NCBI GenBank assembly: GCA_900539845.1 | Contig: UQDP01000015.1 | Coordinates: 1-55,734 of the forward strand | Direction of reading: 5' to 3' | Source: an uncultured Oscillospiraceae bacterium | GTDB lineage: Bacteria; Bacillota; Clostridia; Oscillospirales; Acutalibacteraceae | DNA: 55,734 nucleotides | Shown here: positions 33,129 through 40,104 of the stretch, piece after piece | How positions within the stretch are numbered: position 1 is the stretch's first letter | Layout: every line of letters begins with the position of its first letter | Made by a program: the position numbers and the translations under genes | The notes under the pieces: model-generated | Told to the model about the DNA's origin: nothing | What the model saw: only the letters and a program-made list of their open reading frames with translations | Database searches by the model: none

Positions 33129-33144
33129 AATTCCCATAGGAATT
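33129..33144. promoter_or_regulatory. Palindrome in the rrf2 promoter, candidate operator
   Basis: AATTCC-CATA-GGAATT, a perfect inverted repeat just upstream of a TATAGTATA -10-like region. It shares ATTCC...GGAAT with the site downstream at 33650-33672, so the Rrf2 protein may control both. Confidence 0.5.
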
Positions 33145-33171
33145 ATAGTATATTAATCTACGGTGATAAAA

Positions 33172-33606
33172 TTGAAGATTTCAACAAAAGGGCGGTACGC
33201 CCTGCGCCTGATGACTGATCTGGCGGTCAATGACACGGGTGAAAACATTTCCATTCGATCCATCGCGAAAAGGCAGAATATAAGCGTAAAATATCTTGAA
33301 CAGATCATTTCCGTTTTGCACAAGGCAGGATTTGTTATAAGCGAAAGAGGTTCGGGCGGCGGATACAGAATTGCCGGAGATCCAAAGAATTATACGGTGG
33401 GAATGGTGCTGCGCCTTACCGAAGGCAGCCTTACCGTAACGCCCTGCACGGAAAACGAACGCCATGTATGCGAAAGATACGGCTCCTGCCCCACTGTTAA
33501 GGTGTGGGAACGGCTCAACAAAGCCATAAGCGATGTGGTGGACAATATAACCATTGCCGATCTGGCGCTGGACGCGCAAAACGGCGCGGACAATTTTATC
33601 ATTTAG
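33172..33606 (+). CDS. Rrf2-family regulator (IscR/CymR-like)
   Basis: 144 aa, winged helix starting KISTKGRYALRLMTDLAV, with TEGSLTVTPCTENERHVCER following. Three Cys in C-x7-C-x5-C spacing (TPCTENERHVCERYGSCP) suggest an Fe-S cluster, as in IscR-type members, unlike CymR of Bacillus which lacks them. The TTG at 33172 has GGTGA five nt upstream and gives the normal family N-terminus; the GTG at 33163 adds three residues. Directly upstream of a cysteine/homocysteine synthesis operon, it is likely its regulator, responding to Fe-S or cysteine status; palindromes at 33129 and 33654 are its probable targets. Confidence 0.9.
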   Translation: MKISTKGRYALRLMTDLAVNDTGENISIRSIAKRQNISVKYLEQIISVLHKAGFVISERGSGGGYRIAGDPKNYTVGMVLRLTEGSLTVTPCTENERHVCERYGSCPTVKVWERLNKAISDVVDNITIADLALDAQNGADNFII

Positions 33607-33609
33607 CAC

Positions 33610-33638
33610 TTGACAGATACACCGGTAAGTGCTATTAT
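33610..33638 (+). promoter_or_regulatory. Promoter of the metY-cysK operon
   Basis: TTGACA (33610-33615), 17-nt spacer, TATTAT (33633-33638), starting 4 nt after the rrf2 stop. Confidence 0.8.
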
Positions 33639-33653
33639 TATTTCACAATATTC

Positions 33654-33677
33654 CTACTATTCAAGTGGGAATAGTAG
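33654..33677. promoter_or_regulatory. Perfect palindrome, candidate Rrf2 operator
   Basis: CTACTATTC (33654-33662) and GAATAGTAG (33669-33677) with spacer AAGTGG. It lies about 10 to 33 nt after the predicted transcription start, so a bound protein would act as a roadblock. It could also fold as an RNA hairpin in the leader. Confidence 0.6.
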
Positions 33678-33701
33678 ATTTTAAAAGGAAGTGGTATACA
33701 G

Positions 33702-33803
33702 ATGAAAAAGAATGACACAAGAAAGAATTTATTTTGGTATTTGCGAATGTGCCGATGTATGCCGCCCCGTTTAGAACATATAATAACTGACAGCAGAATA
33801 TAA
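33702..33803 (+). CDS. 33-codon ORF with clustered Cys codons, candidate leader peptide
   Basis: Encodes MKKNDTRKNLFWYLRMC followed by RCMPPRLEHIITDSRI. Cys codons at 33750 and 33756 are separated by one Arg codon. AAAAGGAAG is upstream of the ATG, and the stop at 33801 is only 12 nt before metY, with metY's own AAAGGAG beginning right at the stop. It sits in the 5' leader of a cysteine synthesis operon, so ribosome stalling at Cys codons could control translation of metY. No terminator is seen between it and metY, so control would be translational or by stability. It could also be a small protein. Confidence 0.55.
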   Translation: MKKNDTRKNLFWYLRMCRCMPPRLEHIITDSRI

Positions 33804-33815
33804 AAGGAGAAGATT

Positions 33816-35111
33816 ATGAAACGCAAATACCATTTTGAAACCTTGCAGATACATGCCGGTCAGGAACAGCCCGATCCCGCAACGGGAGCGCGCGCCGTGC
33901 CTGTTTATCAGACAACGGCATATGTTTTTGACTCGCCGGAAAGCGCCGAGGCAAGATTCAGCCTATCCGAGCCGGGCAATATCTATTCCAGACTCACAAA
34001 CCCCACACAGGAGGTCTTTGAAAAAAGAATGACCGCGCTGGAAGGCGGTGTCGGCGCGCTTGCAACGGCGTCGGGAGCAGCGGCGCTTGCTTATATCTTT
34101 CAGGCGCTTGCCAAGGCAGGCGATCATATCGTTGCAAGCAAAACGATCTACGGCGGCACATATAATTATCTGCGCCACACGCTGGCGGAGCACGGTGTGG
34201 AGACCACCTTTGTTGACCCCGACGATCCCGCCGAATTTGAAAGCGCAATACAGGAGAACACAAAACTGCTCTTCTTTGAAACGCTCGGCAACCCCAATTC
34301 AAACCCTGTTGACATCAGGGCGCTTGCCGAGATCGCGCACAGACATTCCATTGTGCTCGTGGCGGACGCAACCTTTACAACACCGTATCTGCTGCGCGTG
34401 TTTGATTACGGAGTGGACATCGTTGCCCATTCGGCAACCAAATTTCTCGGCGGACACGGCACAACGCTCGGCGGAGTGATCGTGGACAGCGGCAAGTTTG
34501 ACTGGAAGAAAAGCGGAAAGTTTCCGCAGCTTTCAGAACCCAACGAAAGCTACCACGGCATAAATTTCTGCGAAGCGGCAGGCAGCGCGGCGTTCATAAC
34601 CTATGTTCGAGCCGTACTGCTCAGGGATTCCGGCGCGGCGCTCTCGCCGCTCAATGCGTTTCTGCTTTTGCAGGGGCTTGAAACGCTCTCACTGCGTATG
34701 GATAAGCATATTGAAAACACCAAACGGGTGCTTGAATATCTTTCAAACCACCCTATGGTGAAAAAGATAAACCACCCGTCCTTGCAGCCCAAATATCAAA
34801 AGATATACAACGAATATTTCCCGAACGGCGCAGGCTCAATCTTTACGTTTGACATAGACGGCGGCGAGAAAGAGGCAAAGGACTTTATCAGAAACCTGAA
34901 AATATTTTCACTGCTTGCAAATGTGGCGGACGTGAAGTCGCTTGTGATACACCCAAAGACCACAACGCATTCCCAGCTTCCCGAAAGCGAGCTTGAAAAA
35001 CAGGGTATCTTTGACTCCACAATCAGACTTTCGATAGGCACAGAAAACGCCGATGATCTTATAGCCGATCTGGGCGGCGCGTTCGGCGCAATCACAAAAC
35101 AGGAAAGGTGA
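33816..35111 (+). CDS. metY: O-acetylhomoserine sulfhydrylase (homocysteine synthase)
   Basis: 431 aa PLP enzyme of the Cys/Met metabolism family. It joins sulfide to O-acetylhomoserine to give homocysteine. The N-terminus has FETLQIHAGQEQPDPATGAR, LTNPTQEVFEKRMTALEGG follows, and the PLP lysine is in VAHSATKFLGGHGTTLGG. The length, longer than cystathionine gamma-synthase (about 380), fits the MetY type. AAAAGGAG precedes the ATG. cysK follows 7 nt on. The product would serve the MetF/MetH operon at 40-44 kb. Confidence 0.94.
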   Translation: MKRKYHFETLQIHAGQEQPDPATGARAVPVYQTTAYVFDSPESAEARFSLSEPGNIYSRLTNPTQEVFEKRMTALEGGVGALATASGAAALAYIFQALAKAGDHIVASKTIYGGTYNYLRHTLAEHGVETTFVDPDDPAEFESAIQENTKLLFFETLGNPNSNPVDIRALAEIAHRHSIVLVADATFTTPYLLRVFDYGVDIVAHSATKFLGGHGTTLGGVIVDSGKFDWKKSGKFPQLSEPNESYHGINFCEAAGSAAFITYVRAVLLRDSGAALSPLNAFLLLQGLETLSLRMDKHIENTKRVLEYLSNHPMVKKINHPSLQPKYQKIYNEYFPNGAGSIFTFDIDGGEKEAKDFIRNLKIFSLLANVADVKSLVIHPKTTTHSQLPESELEKQGIFDSTIRLSIGTENADDLIADLGGAFGAITKQER

Positions 35112-35118
35112 TCTGAAT

Positions 35119-36045
35119 ATGAATATTTACAGCAATCTCACACAGCTTATAGGAAACACCCCGATCATGAAGCTCGGCAATCTTGCCGCTGCGGAAAACG
35201 CGCAGGCAAATCTATTTGCAAAGCTTGAATACTTCAATCCCGCCGGCTCCGTAAAAGACAGAGTCGCGCTTGCAATGATAACCGATGCGGAGAAGAGCGG
35301 CAGGATCAGACCCGGTGCGACCATCATTGAACCCACCTCCGGCAACACGGGCATAGGGCTTGCGGCAGTGGGAACGGCAAAAGGATACAGAGTAATCCTG
35401 ACAATGCCGGAAACCATGAGTGTAGAGCGGCGCAGCCTTGTTAAGGCGTACGGTGCCGAGATCGTGCTGACAGACGGCGCAAAGGGTATGACGGGAGCGA
35501 TAGAAAAAGCCGCCGAGCTTGAAAGCTCCATAGACGGCGCCGTTATTTTGGGGCAGTTTGAAAACCCGGCAAATCCAAAAGCACATTATGAGACCACGGG
35601 ACCGGAGATCTGGCGCGATATGGATGCAAAGATTGACGTGTTCGTTGCCGGTATCGGCACGGGCGGAACAATCTCCGGGGTCGGAAAATATCTGAAAGAA
35701 CAGAAACCGACTATAAAAGTAATCGGCGTTGAGCCTGCCTCCTCCCCCGTGCTCACCGAAGGGCATGGCGGAGCGCATAAGATCCAGGGAATCGGCGCAG
35801 GCTTTGTGCCGAATACGCTTAACACTTCCGTTTATGATGAGGTCATCCCCGTTACAAATGAGGACGCTTTTGAAACGGGCGACAGAATTGCCAAAACCGA
35901 GGGCATCCTTGTGGGAATATCCGGCGGCGCGGCAGTATGGGCAGCCCTTAAAATTGCCGAAAGGCAGGAATTTCACGGCAAAAATATCGTTGCGCTTTTG
36001 CCGGACACTGGCGACCGCTATCTTTCCACAGGAATGTTCAAATAA
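35119..36045 (+). CDS. cysK: Cysteine synthase A (O-acetylserine sulfhydrylase)
   Basis: 308 aa. Makes cysteine from O-acetylserine and sulfide. The PLP lysine is in FNPAGSVKDRVALAMI; substrate loop PTSGNTGIGLAAVG; phosphate-binding GIGTGGTISGVGKYLKEQ; and the C-terminus has PDTGDRYLSTGMF, typical for CysK. It forms an operon with metY, so both branches of sulfide fixation are co-regulated. It ends at the hairpin at 36059. Confidence 0.97.
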   Translation: MNIYSNLTQLIGNTPIMKLGNLAAAENAQANLFAKLEYFNPAGSVKDRVALAMITDAEKSGRIRPGATIIEPTSGNTGIGLAAVGTAKGYRVILTMPETMSVERRSLVKAYGAEIVLTDGAKGMTGAIEKAAELESSIDGAVILGQFENPANPKAHYETTGPEIWRDMDAKIDVFVAGIGTGGTISGVGKYLKEQKPTIKVIGVEPASSPVLTEGHGGAHKIQGIGAGFVPNTLNTSVYDEVIPVTNEDAFETGDRIAKTEGILVGISGGAAVWAALKIAERQEFHGKNIVALLPDTGDRYLSTGMFK

Positions 36046-36058
36046 ACAGCTGACTTAA

Positions 36059-36085
36059 AACGCCCGAAATCATCCTTCGGGCGTT
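36059..36085 (+). terminator. Probable terminator after cysK
   Basis: AACGCCCGAA (36059-36068) and TTCGGGCGTT (36076-36085), perfect 10-bp stem; the T-tract after it is poor. Confidence 0.6.
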
Positions 36086-36194
36086 CTGCATTATATAGGT
36101 TTTATAAATTTTTATTGCTTTTTGCGCGTTTATATTGTAAATTATATTAAACAGCAACATCATCAAACGGCAAACCCCGGGGGAGAATACCAAA

Positions 36195-37112
36195 ATGAAA
36201 ATGCACGATCTTCAGCAGGAGATACTGAGACTGAAAAAGGAAAAAGACATTTGCATACTTGCCCATTCCTATGAAGCAAGGGAAATATGTGAGATAGCCG
36301 ATTTCACGGGTGATTCCTACGCGCTTTCCGTGAAGGCGCAGAAGGTGAAAAACGAAACGGTGATCATGTGCGGCGTGCGGTTTATGGCGGAGACCGTTAA
36401 GATCCTCTCGCCCCAAAAGCGTGTGATTCTTTCCCATCCGCAGGCGGGATGCCCCATGGCGGAGCAGTTTTCCGCAGACGATATTTTAAAGCTGAAAAAA
36501 GAACACCCGAACGCGGCGGTGGCGGCATATGTCAACACCACAGCGCGGCTGAAAGCGGTCAGCGCCGTTTGCGTTACCTCTTCCTGCGCGGTAAAAGTGG
36601 TTAAGGCAATGCCGCAGAAAGAGATCATTTTTATTCCCGACAGAAACTTAGGCGCATACGTGCAGAGCGAATGCCCGGATAAGAACCTGATTCTGCTTGA
36701 CGGCGGCTGCCCCGAGCATGCCAAGGTGACCGAACGCGATGTGCTGGCTGCGAAAGCGGCTCACCCTGACGCGTTGTTTCTTGTGCACCCTGAATGCAGA
36801 CCCGAAGTTACAAAACATGCCGATTACATAGGCTCAACCAGCGGTATTATGGATTTTGCCGCAAACAGCGAAGCGGATGAATTTATCATCGGCACGGAAA
36901 ACAGCATCGTGCAGCATTTGCAGTTTGACTGCCCGGGCAAAAAGTTTTACCCTGTTTCAAAGGGACTGATTTGCGAGAACATGCGCCTCACCACTCTGCC
37001 CGAAGTATACCTTTGCTGCACGGGAGACGGCGGCGAGGAAATCACGCTTGACGAAGAGATCATGAAAAAAGCAAAGCGCTGTATTGACAGAATGATTGAA
37101 TACGGCGGATAA
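36195..37112 (+). CDS. nadA: Quinolinate synthase
   Basis: 305 aa. Condenses iminoaspartate with dihydroxyacetone phosphate in NAD synthesis. Three Cys likely to hold the [4Fe-4S] cluster are in VIMCGVRFMAETV, LDGGCPEHAKV and GLICENMRLTTLPEV; HPECRPEVTKHADYIGSTSG is another conserved block. nadB and nadC, normally adjacent, are not in the window. mnmA follows after 46 nt. Confidence 0.95.
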   Translation: MKMHDLQQEILRLKKEKDICILAHSYEAREICEIADFTGDSYALSVKAQKVKNETVIMCGVRFMAETVKILSPQKRVILSHPQAGCPMAEQFSADDILKLKKEHPNAAVAAYVNTTARLKAVSAVCVTSSCAVKVVKAMPQKEIIFIPDRNLGAYVQSECPDKNLILLDGGCPEHAKVTERDVLAAKAAHPDALFLVHPECRPEVTKHADYIGSTSGIMDFAANSEADEFIIGTENSIVQHLQFDCPGKKFYPVSKGLICENMRLTTLPEVYLCCTGDGGEEITLDEEIMKKAKRCIDRMIEYGG

Positions 37113-37158
37113 AAACACCACTCGCCTGATTGAGGGCGGCTGAAAGGCACGGATAGAA

Positions 37159-38199
37159 ATGAGCAAAAAAGCGCTTATTGCCATGAGCGGCGGCGTTGAC
37201 AGCAGCGTTGCCGCCCTTTTGATGAAAAAAGCAGGATATGACTGTATCGGCGCGATGATGCGCCTTTGGGGCGGAACGAACGAGCAGGATGAAAAAGACG
37301 CAGCGGCAGTTGCCGAACGGCTCGGAATCCCTTTTTATGTGTTTGACTGCTCCGACGAATTCCAAAACAGAGTCATAAACAAATTCATAGATACATATGA
37401 GAAAGGCGCCACGCCGAATCCATGCCTGGACTGCAACAGGTTTATGAAATTCGGCGCCCTTTATCGAAAAGCGCGCGAGCTGGGCTGCGATTACATTGCG
37501 ACAGGGCATTACGCCGTTACGGAACTTGATAAAACGACCGGCAGATACCTTCTGAAAAAAGCCGCCGATTCCGCCAAAGACCAAAGTTATGTGCTCTATT
37601 CGCTTTCGCAGGAAATACTTAGGCATGTTATTCTGCCGCTGGGCAGGCACACAAAAAGCGAGATCAGAACCATCGCGCAGGAAAACGGCTTTGTAAACTC
37701 ACACAAAAAAGAGAGCCAGGACATCTGCTTTGTGCCGGACGGCGATTACGCGAGTTTCATTGAACACGAGCGCGGCAAGACCTATCCGCCGGGGGAATTT
37801 GTTACAACAGACGGCGAAATCGTGGGCAGGCACAGCGGAATCATCCGATACACGATCGGCCAGCGCAAAGGGCTGGGCGTTTCCTACCGCGTACCGCTCT
37901 ACGTCTGCGCCAAGGATATGGAGCATAACCGCGTTATACTGACCGAGGGACGCGACCTCTTTTCAAAAGAGGTGACTGCGGCGGATATAAATCTTATATC
38001 GGTTGACAGGATAGAGGACGGCATACGTGTTTCGGCAAGAACAAGATATAATATGAAAGAACAGCCGGCAACGGCTTACCAGACAGACGATAACACAATC
38101 AAAGTGGTGTTTGACGAACCGCAGAGAGCCGCCGCGCCGGGGCAGGCGCTTGTGCTTTACAGCGGCAAAAGCGTGGTAGGCGGAGGCACGATCATATGA
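37159..38199 (+). CDS. mnmA: tRNA 2-thiouridine(34) synthase MnmA
   Basis: 346 aa. Thiolates U34 of Lys, Glu and Gln tRNAs. PP-loop IAMSGGVDSSVAALLMKKAG, catalytic Cys pair in TPNPCLDCNRFMKF and SQDICFVPDGDYASF, and a C-terminal beta-barrel from about residue 240. The sulfur donor may be the cysteine desulfurase at 5.1-6.3 kb. The stop overlaps the GNAT start as ATGA. Confidence 0.97.
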   Translation: MSKKALIAMSGGVDSSVAALLMKKAGYDCIGAMMRLWGGTNEQDEKDAAAVAERLGIPFYVFDCSDEFQNRVINKFIDTYEKGATPNPCLDCNRFMKFGALYRKARELGCDYIATGHYAVTELDKTTGRYLLKKAADSAKDQSYVLYSLSQEILRHVILPLGRHTKSEIRTIAQENGFVNSHKKESQDICFVPDGDYASFIEHERGKTYPPGEFVTTDGEIVGRHSGIIRYTIGQRKGLGVSYRVPLYVCAKDMEHNRVILTEGRDLFSKEVTAADINLISVDRIEDGIRVSARTRYNMKEQPATAYQTDDNTIKVVFDEPQRAAAPGQALVLYSGKSVVGGGTII

Positions 38200-38789
38200 C
38201 CCCTGAAAATACGCCGCGCCTTGAAACGAATCGCCTGATTTTACGCAAGTTCACGGAAACAGATTTTCCGGCCATGCTTGAAATTTTCGGCGATAAGGAA
38301 ACAAACACGTTCTTACCTTGGTTTCCCGTAAAAAACATGGATGAACTTACTGCATTTTATGAACAGCGGTACGCCGAAAAATACAGAGCCGATCAGGCAT
38401 ACGCCTACGCCGTGTGTATGAAAGAGAACAATATACCGATCGGCTATGTACATCTTGAAACGCAGGGCGCACACGATCTCGGCTACGGTCTTTTGCCGAA
38501 ATTCCGCGGCAGGGGCATTATAACCGAGGCTTGCCGGGCGGTAATTGAAAGGGCAAAACGAAACGGCTTTGCTTTTATCACAGCCACACACGATATAAAC
38601 AATCCGAAAAGCGGAGAGATCATGAAACGCCTTGGTATGAAATACTGCTATTCATACAGGGAGCAGTGGCAGCCGAAAAACATAAGCGTTGTTTTCAGGA
38701 TGTTTCAGCTTAATCTGAAAGAAAACACACCTGTTTATGAAAAATACAAAAGGCTCTCTCCCGAATGGTTCGTTGAGGAAACTATTTAA
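38196..38789 (+). CDS. GNAT-family N-acetyltransferase (RimJ/RimL-like)
   Basis: 197 aa. The start LETNRLILRKFTETDFPAML and the acetyl-CoA site in LGYGLLPKFRGRGIITEACR are typical of the RimJ/RimL subgroup, which acetylate protein N-termini, small molecules or antibiotics. The start overlaps the mnmA stop by four nt (ATGA), so the two are coupled, though the functions look unrelated. Substrate unknown. Confidence 0.88.
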   Translation: MTPENTPRLETNRLILRKFTETDFPAMLEIFGDKETNTFLPWFPVKNMDELTAFYEQRYAEKYRADQAYAYAVCMKENNIPIGYVHLETQGAHDLGYGLLPKFRGRGIITEACRAVIERAKRNGFAFITATHDINNPKSGEIMKRLGMKYCYSYREQWQPKNISVVFRMFQLNLKENTPVYEKYKRLSPEWFVEETI

Positions 38790-38825
38790 CAGGCTTATTA
38801 TGCCGGAAAGACAAAGTGAATCCAT

Positions 38826-39494
38826 ATGAGAATGAGAAGAAAAAAGAACCTTGAAGCGCGCCTTGAGGAGTGCAGGGGCAGGCTTTTAGAGTGCGAAAAC
38901 GAGGATCTGAATTTTGAAAACGCAGAAAAGCATATGCGCCTGTTTGACCCTGAGAAGATATTCGGAAATGCAAACCCGCTTGTGCTGGAGATCGGCTGCG
39001 GTCAGGGCGCATTTGCCTGTGAATTCGCAAAGCGAAATCCGAATAAAAATATCATAGCGGTTGAAAAGGTGGCGAATGTTATCATCTCCGGCTGCGAAAG
39101 GGCTGAAGAAGAGAACCTTGCCAATCTGCGCTTTATGAAATGCGCGGCGGAATATCTGCCGGGATACATACCCCAAAAAAGCGTGAGCGAGATCTATCTG
39201 AATTTCAGCTGCCCTTTTCCGAAGAAGAAATACGCAAAGCACAGGCTTACCCATCCGCGCTTCCTTGAAATATACAAAAAGCTGATGGCACCGAACGCTG
39301 TGATCTGCCAGAAAACGGACAATATGCATTTTTTTGAGTTTTCTATTGAAAATCTTTCGCAAAACGGTTTCAAGCTTTCCAATATAAGCCTTGATCTGCA
39401 TGCAAGCGATTTTGAGGGCAATATAGTAACGGAATACGAAAAACGGTTTTCCGAACAGGGGCTGCCGATCTACAGGCTTGAGGCAAGACTTTGA
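38826..39494 (+). CDS. trmB: tRNA (guanine-N7)-methyltransferase TrmB, with altered DPW motif
   Basis: 222 aa. Makes m7G46 in tRNA. The SAM site is LVLEIGCGQGAFACEFAKRN; the C-terminal motif ASDFEGNIVTEYEKRFSEQG is as usual. The motif normally NFSDPWPKKRHxKRR reads NFSCPFPKKKYAKHRLTHPR, so the conserved Asp, needed for guanine recognition or catalysis, is Cys (codon TGC). That makes activity uncertain although the fold is clearly TrmB. It follows GNAT with a gap of 36 nt. Confidence 0.88.
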   Translation: MRMRRKKNLEARLEECRGRLLECENEDLNFENAEKHMRLFDPEKIFGNANPLVLEIGCGQGAFACEFAKRNPNKNIIAVEKVANVIISGCERAEEENLANLRFMKCAAEYLPGYIPQKSVSEIYLNFSCPFPKKKYAKHRLTHPRFLEIYKKLMAPNAVICQKTDNMHFFEFSIENLSQNGFKLSNISLDLHASDFEGNIVTEYEKRFSEQGLPIYRLEARL

Positions 39495-39535
39495 GCCGTG
39501 CGGCGCACTTTAAAATATGAAAGAGAGGGCTTTTT

Positions 39536-40030
39536 TTGAACAAAGCTTTGAAGATATTTTTTACAGCATCGTTTCTGCTGTATATCCTGCTGCTGTTCTA
39601 TGTGCTGTTTCTGCGCGGGCGCGGCAATGTTTACAGCCAAAGCCTTCCGCTTTCGGAATATATGCTCAGCGCCGTAAACTTAACGCCTTTTGAAACGATA
39701 AAGGGCTTTTGGAGGGCGCTTCAGGAAAACAGGATCAATACGGACATTGCCCTTTTGAATATCTTCGGCAATGTAGCGCTGTTTGTTCCGTTTGGATTTC
39801 TGCTGCCCGTGAACGCCCCGCGCCTGCGCGCGCTGTGGAAGTGCGCCGCCGTTTCGGCTGCGGCAATTCTTGCGGCGGAGGTTCTTCAGCTGCTGTTTAA
39901 AGTGGGCAGCTTTGATGTTGACGATATCATTCTCAATTTGAGCGGTGTTCTGATCGGATATATCCTTTATAAAGCGGCTTATTTTATATATAAAAAGCTG
40001 CGTTTTGCGAACGGAAAACAACATATTTAA
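39536..40030 (+). CDS. VanZ-like membrane protein
   Basis: 164 aa with about four membrane helices. LLNIFGNVALFVPFGFLLPV and GSFDVDDIILNLSGVLIGYI are the usual VanZ family blocks. VanZ raises teicoplanin resistance in enterococci, but most clostridial members have no known role; no other van genes are present. The start is TTG at 39536 with AGAGAGGGC upstream and a poly-T spacer. Ends at a clear terminator. Confidence 0.88.
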   Translation: MNKALKIFFTASFLLYILLLFYVLFLRGRGNVYSQSLPLSEYMLSAVNLTPFETIKGFWRALQENRINTDIALLNIFGNVALFVPFGFLLPVNAPRLRALWKCAAVSAAAILAAEVLQLLFKVGSFDVDDIILNLSGVLIGYILYKAAYFIYKKLRFANGKQHI

Positions 40031-40040
40031 AAACAATTAA

Positions 40041-40080
40041 GCACCCTCCCTGCTCATAAAGCCGGGAGGGTGCTGTCTAT
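40041..40080. terminator. Terminator between vanZ-like gene and metH
   Basis: GCACCCTCCC (40041-40050) and GGGAGGGTGC (40064-40073); strong stem, moderate T-tract on the plus strand, serves two convergent units. Confidence 0.75.
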
Positions 40081-40104
40081 TTATTTGATTTGCTGAAAAC
40101 ACGC

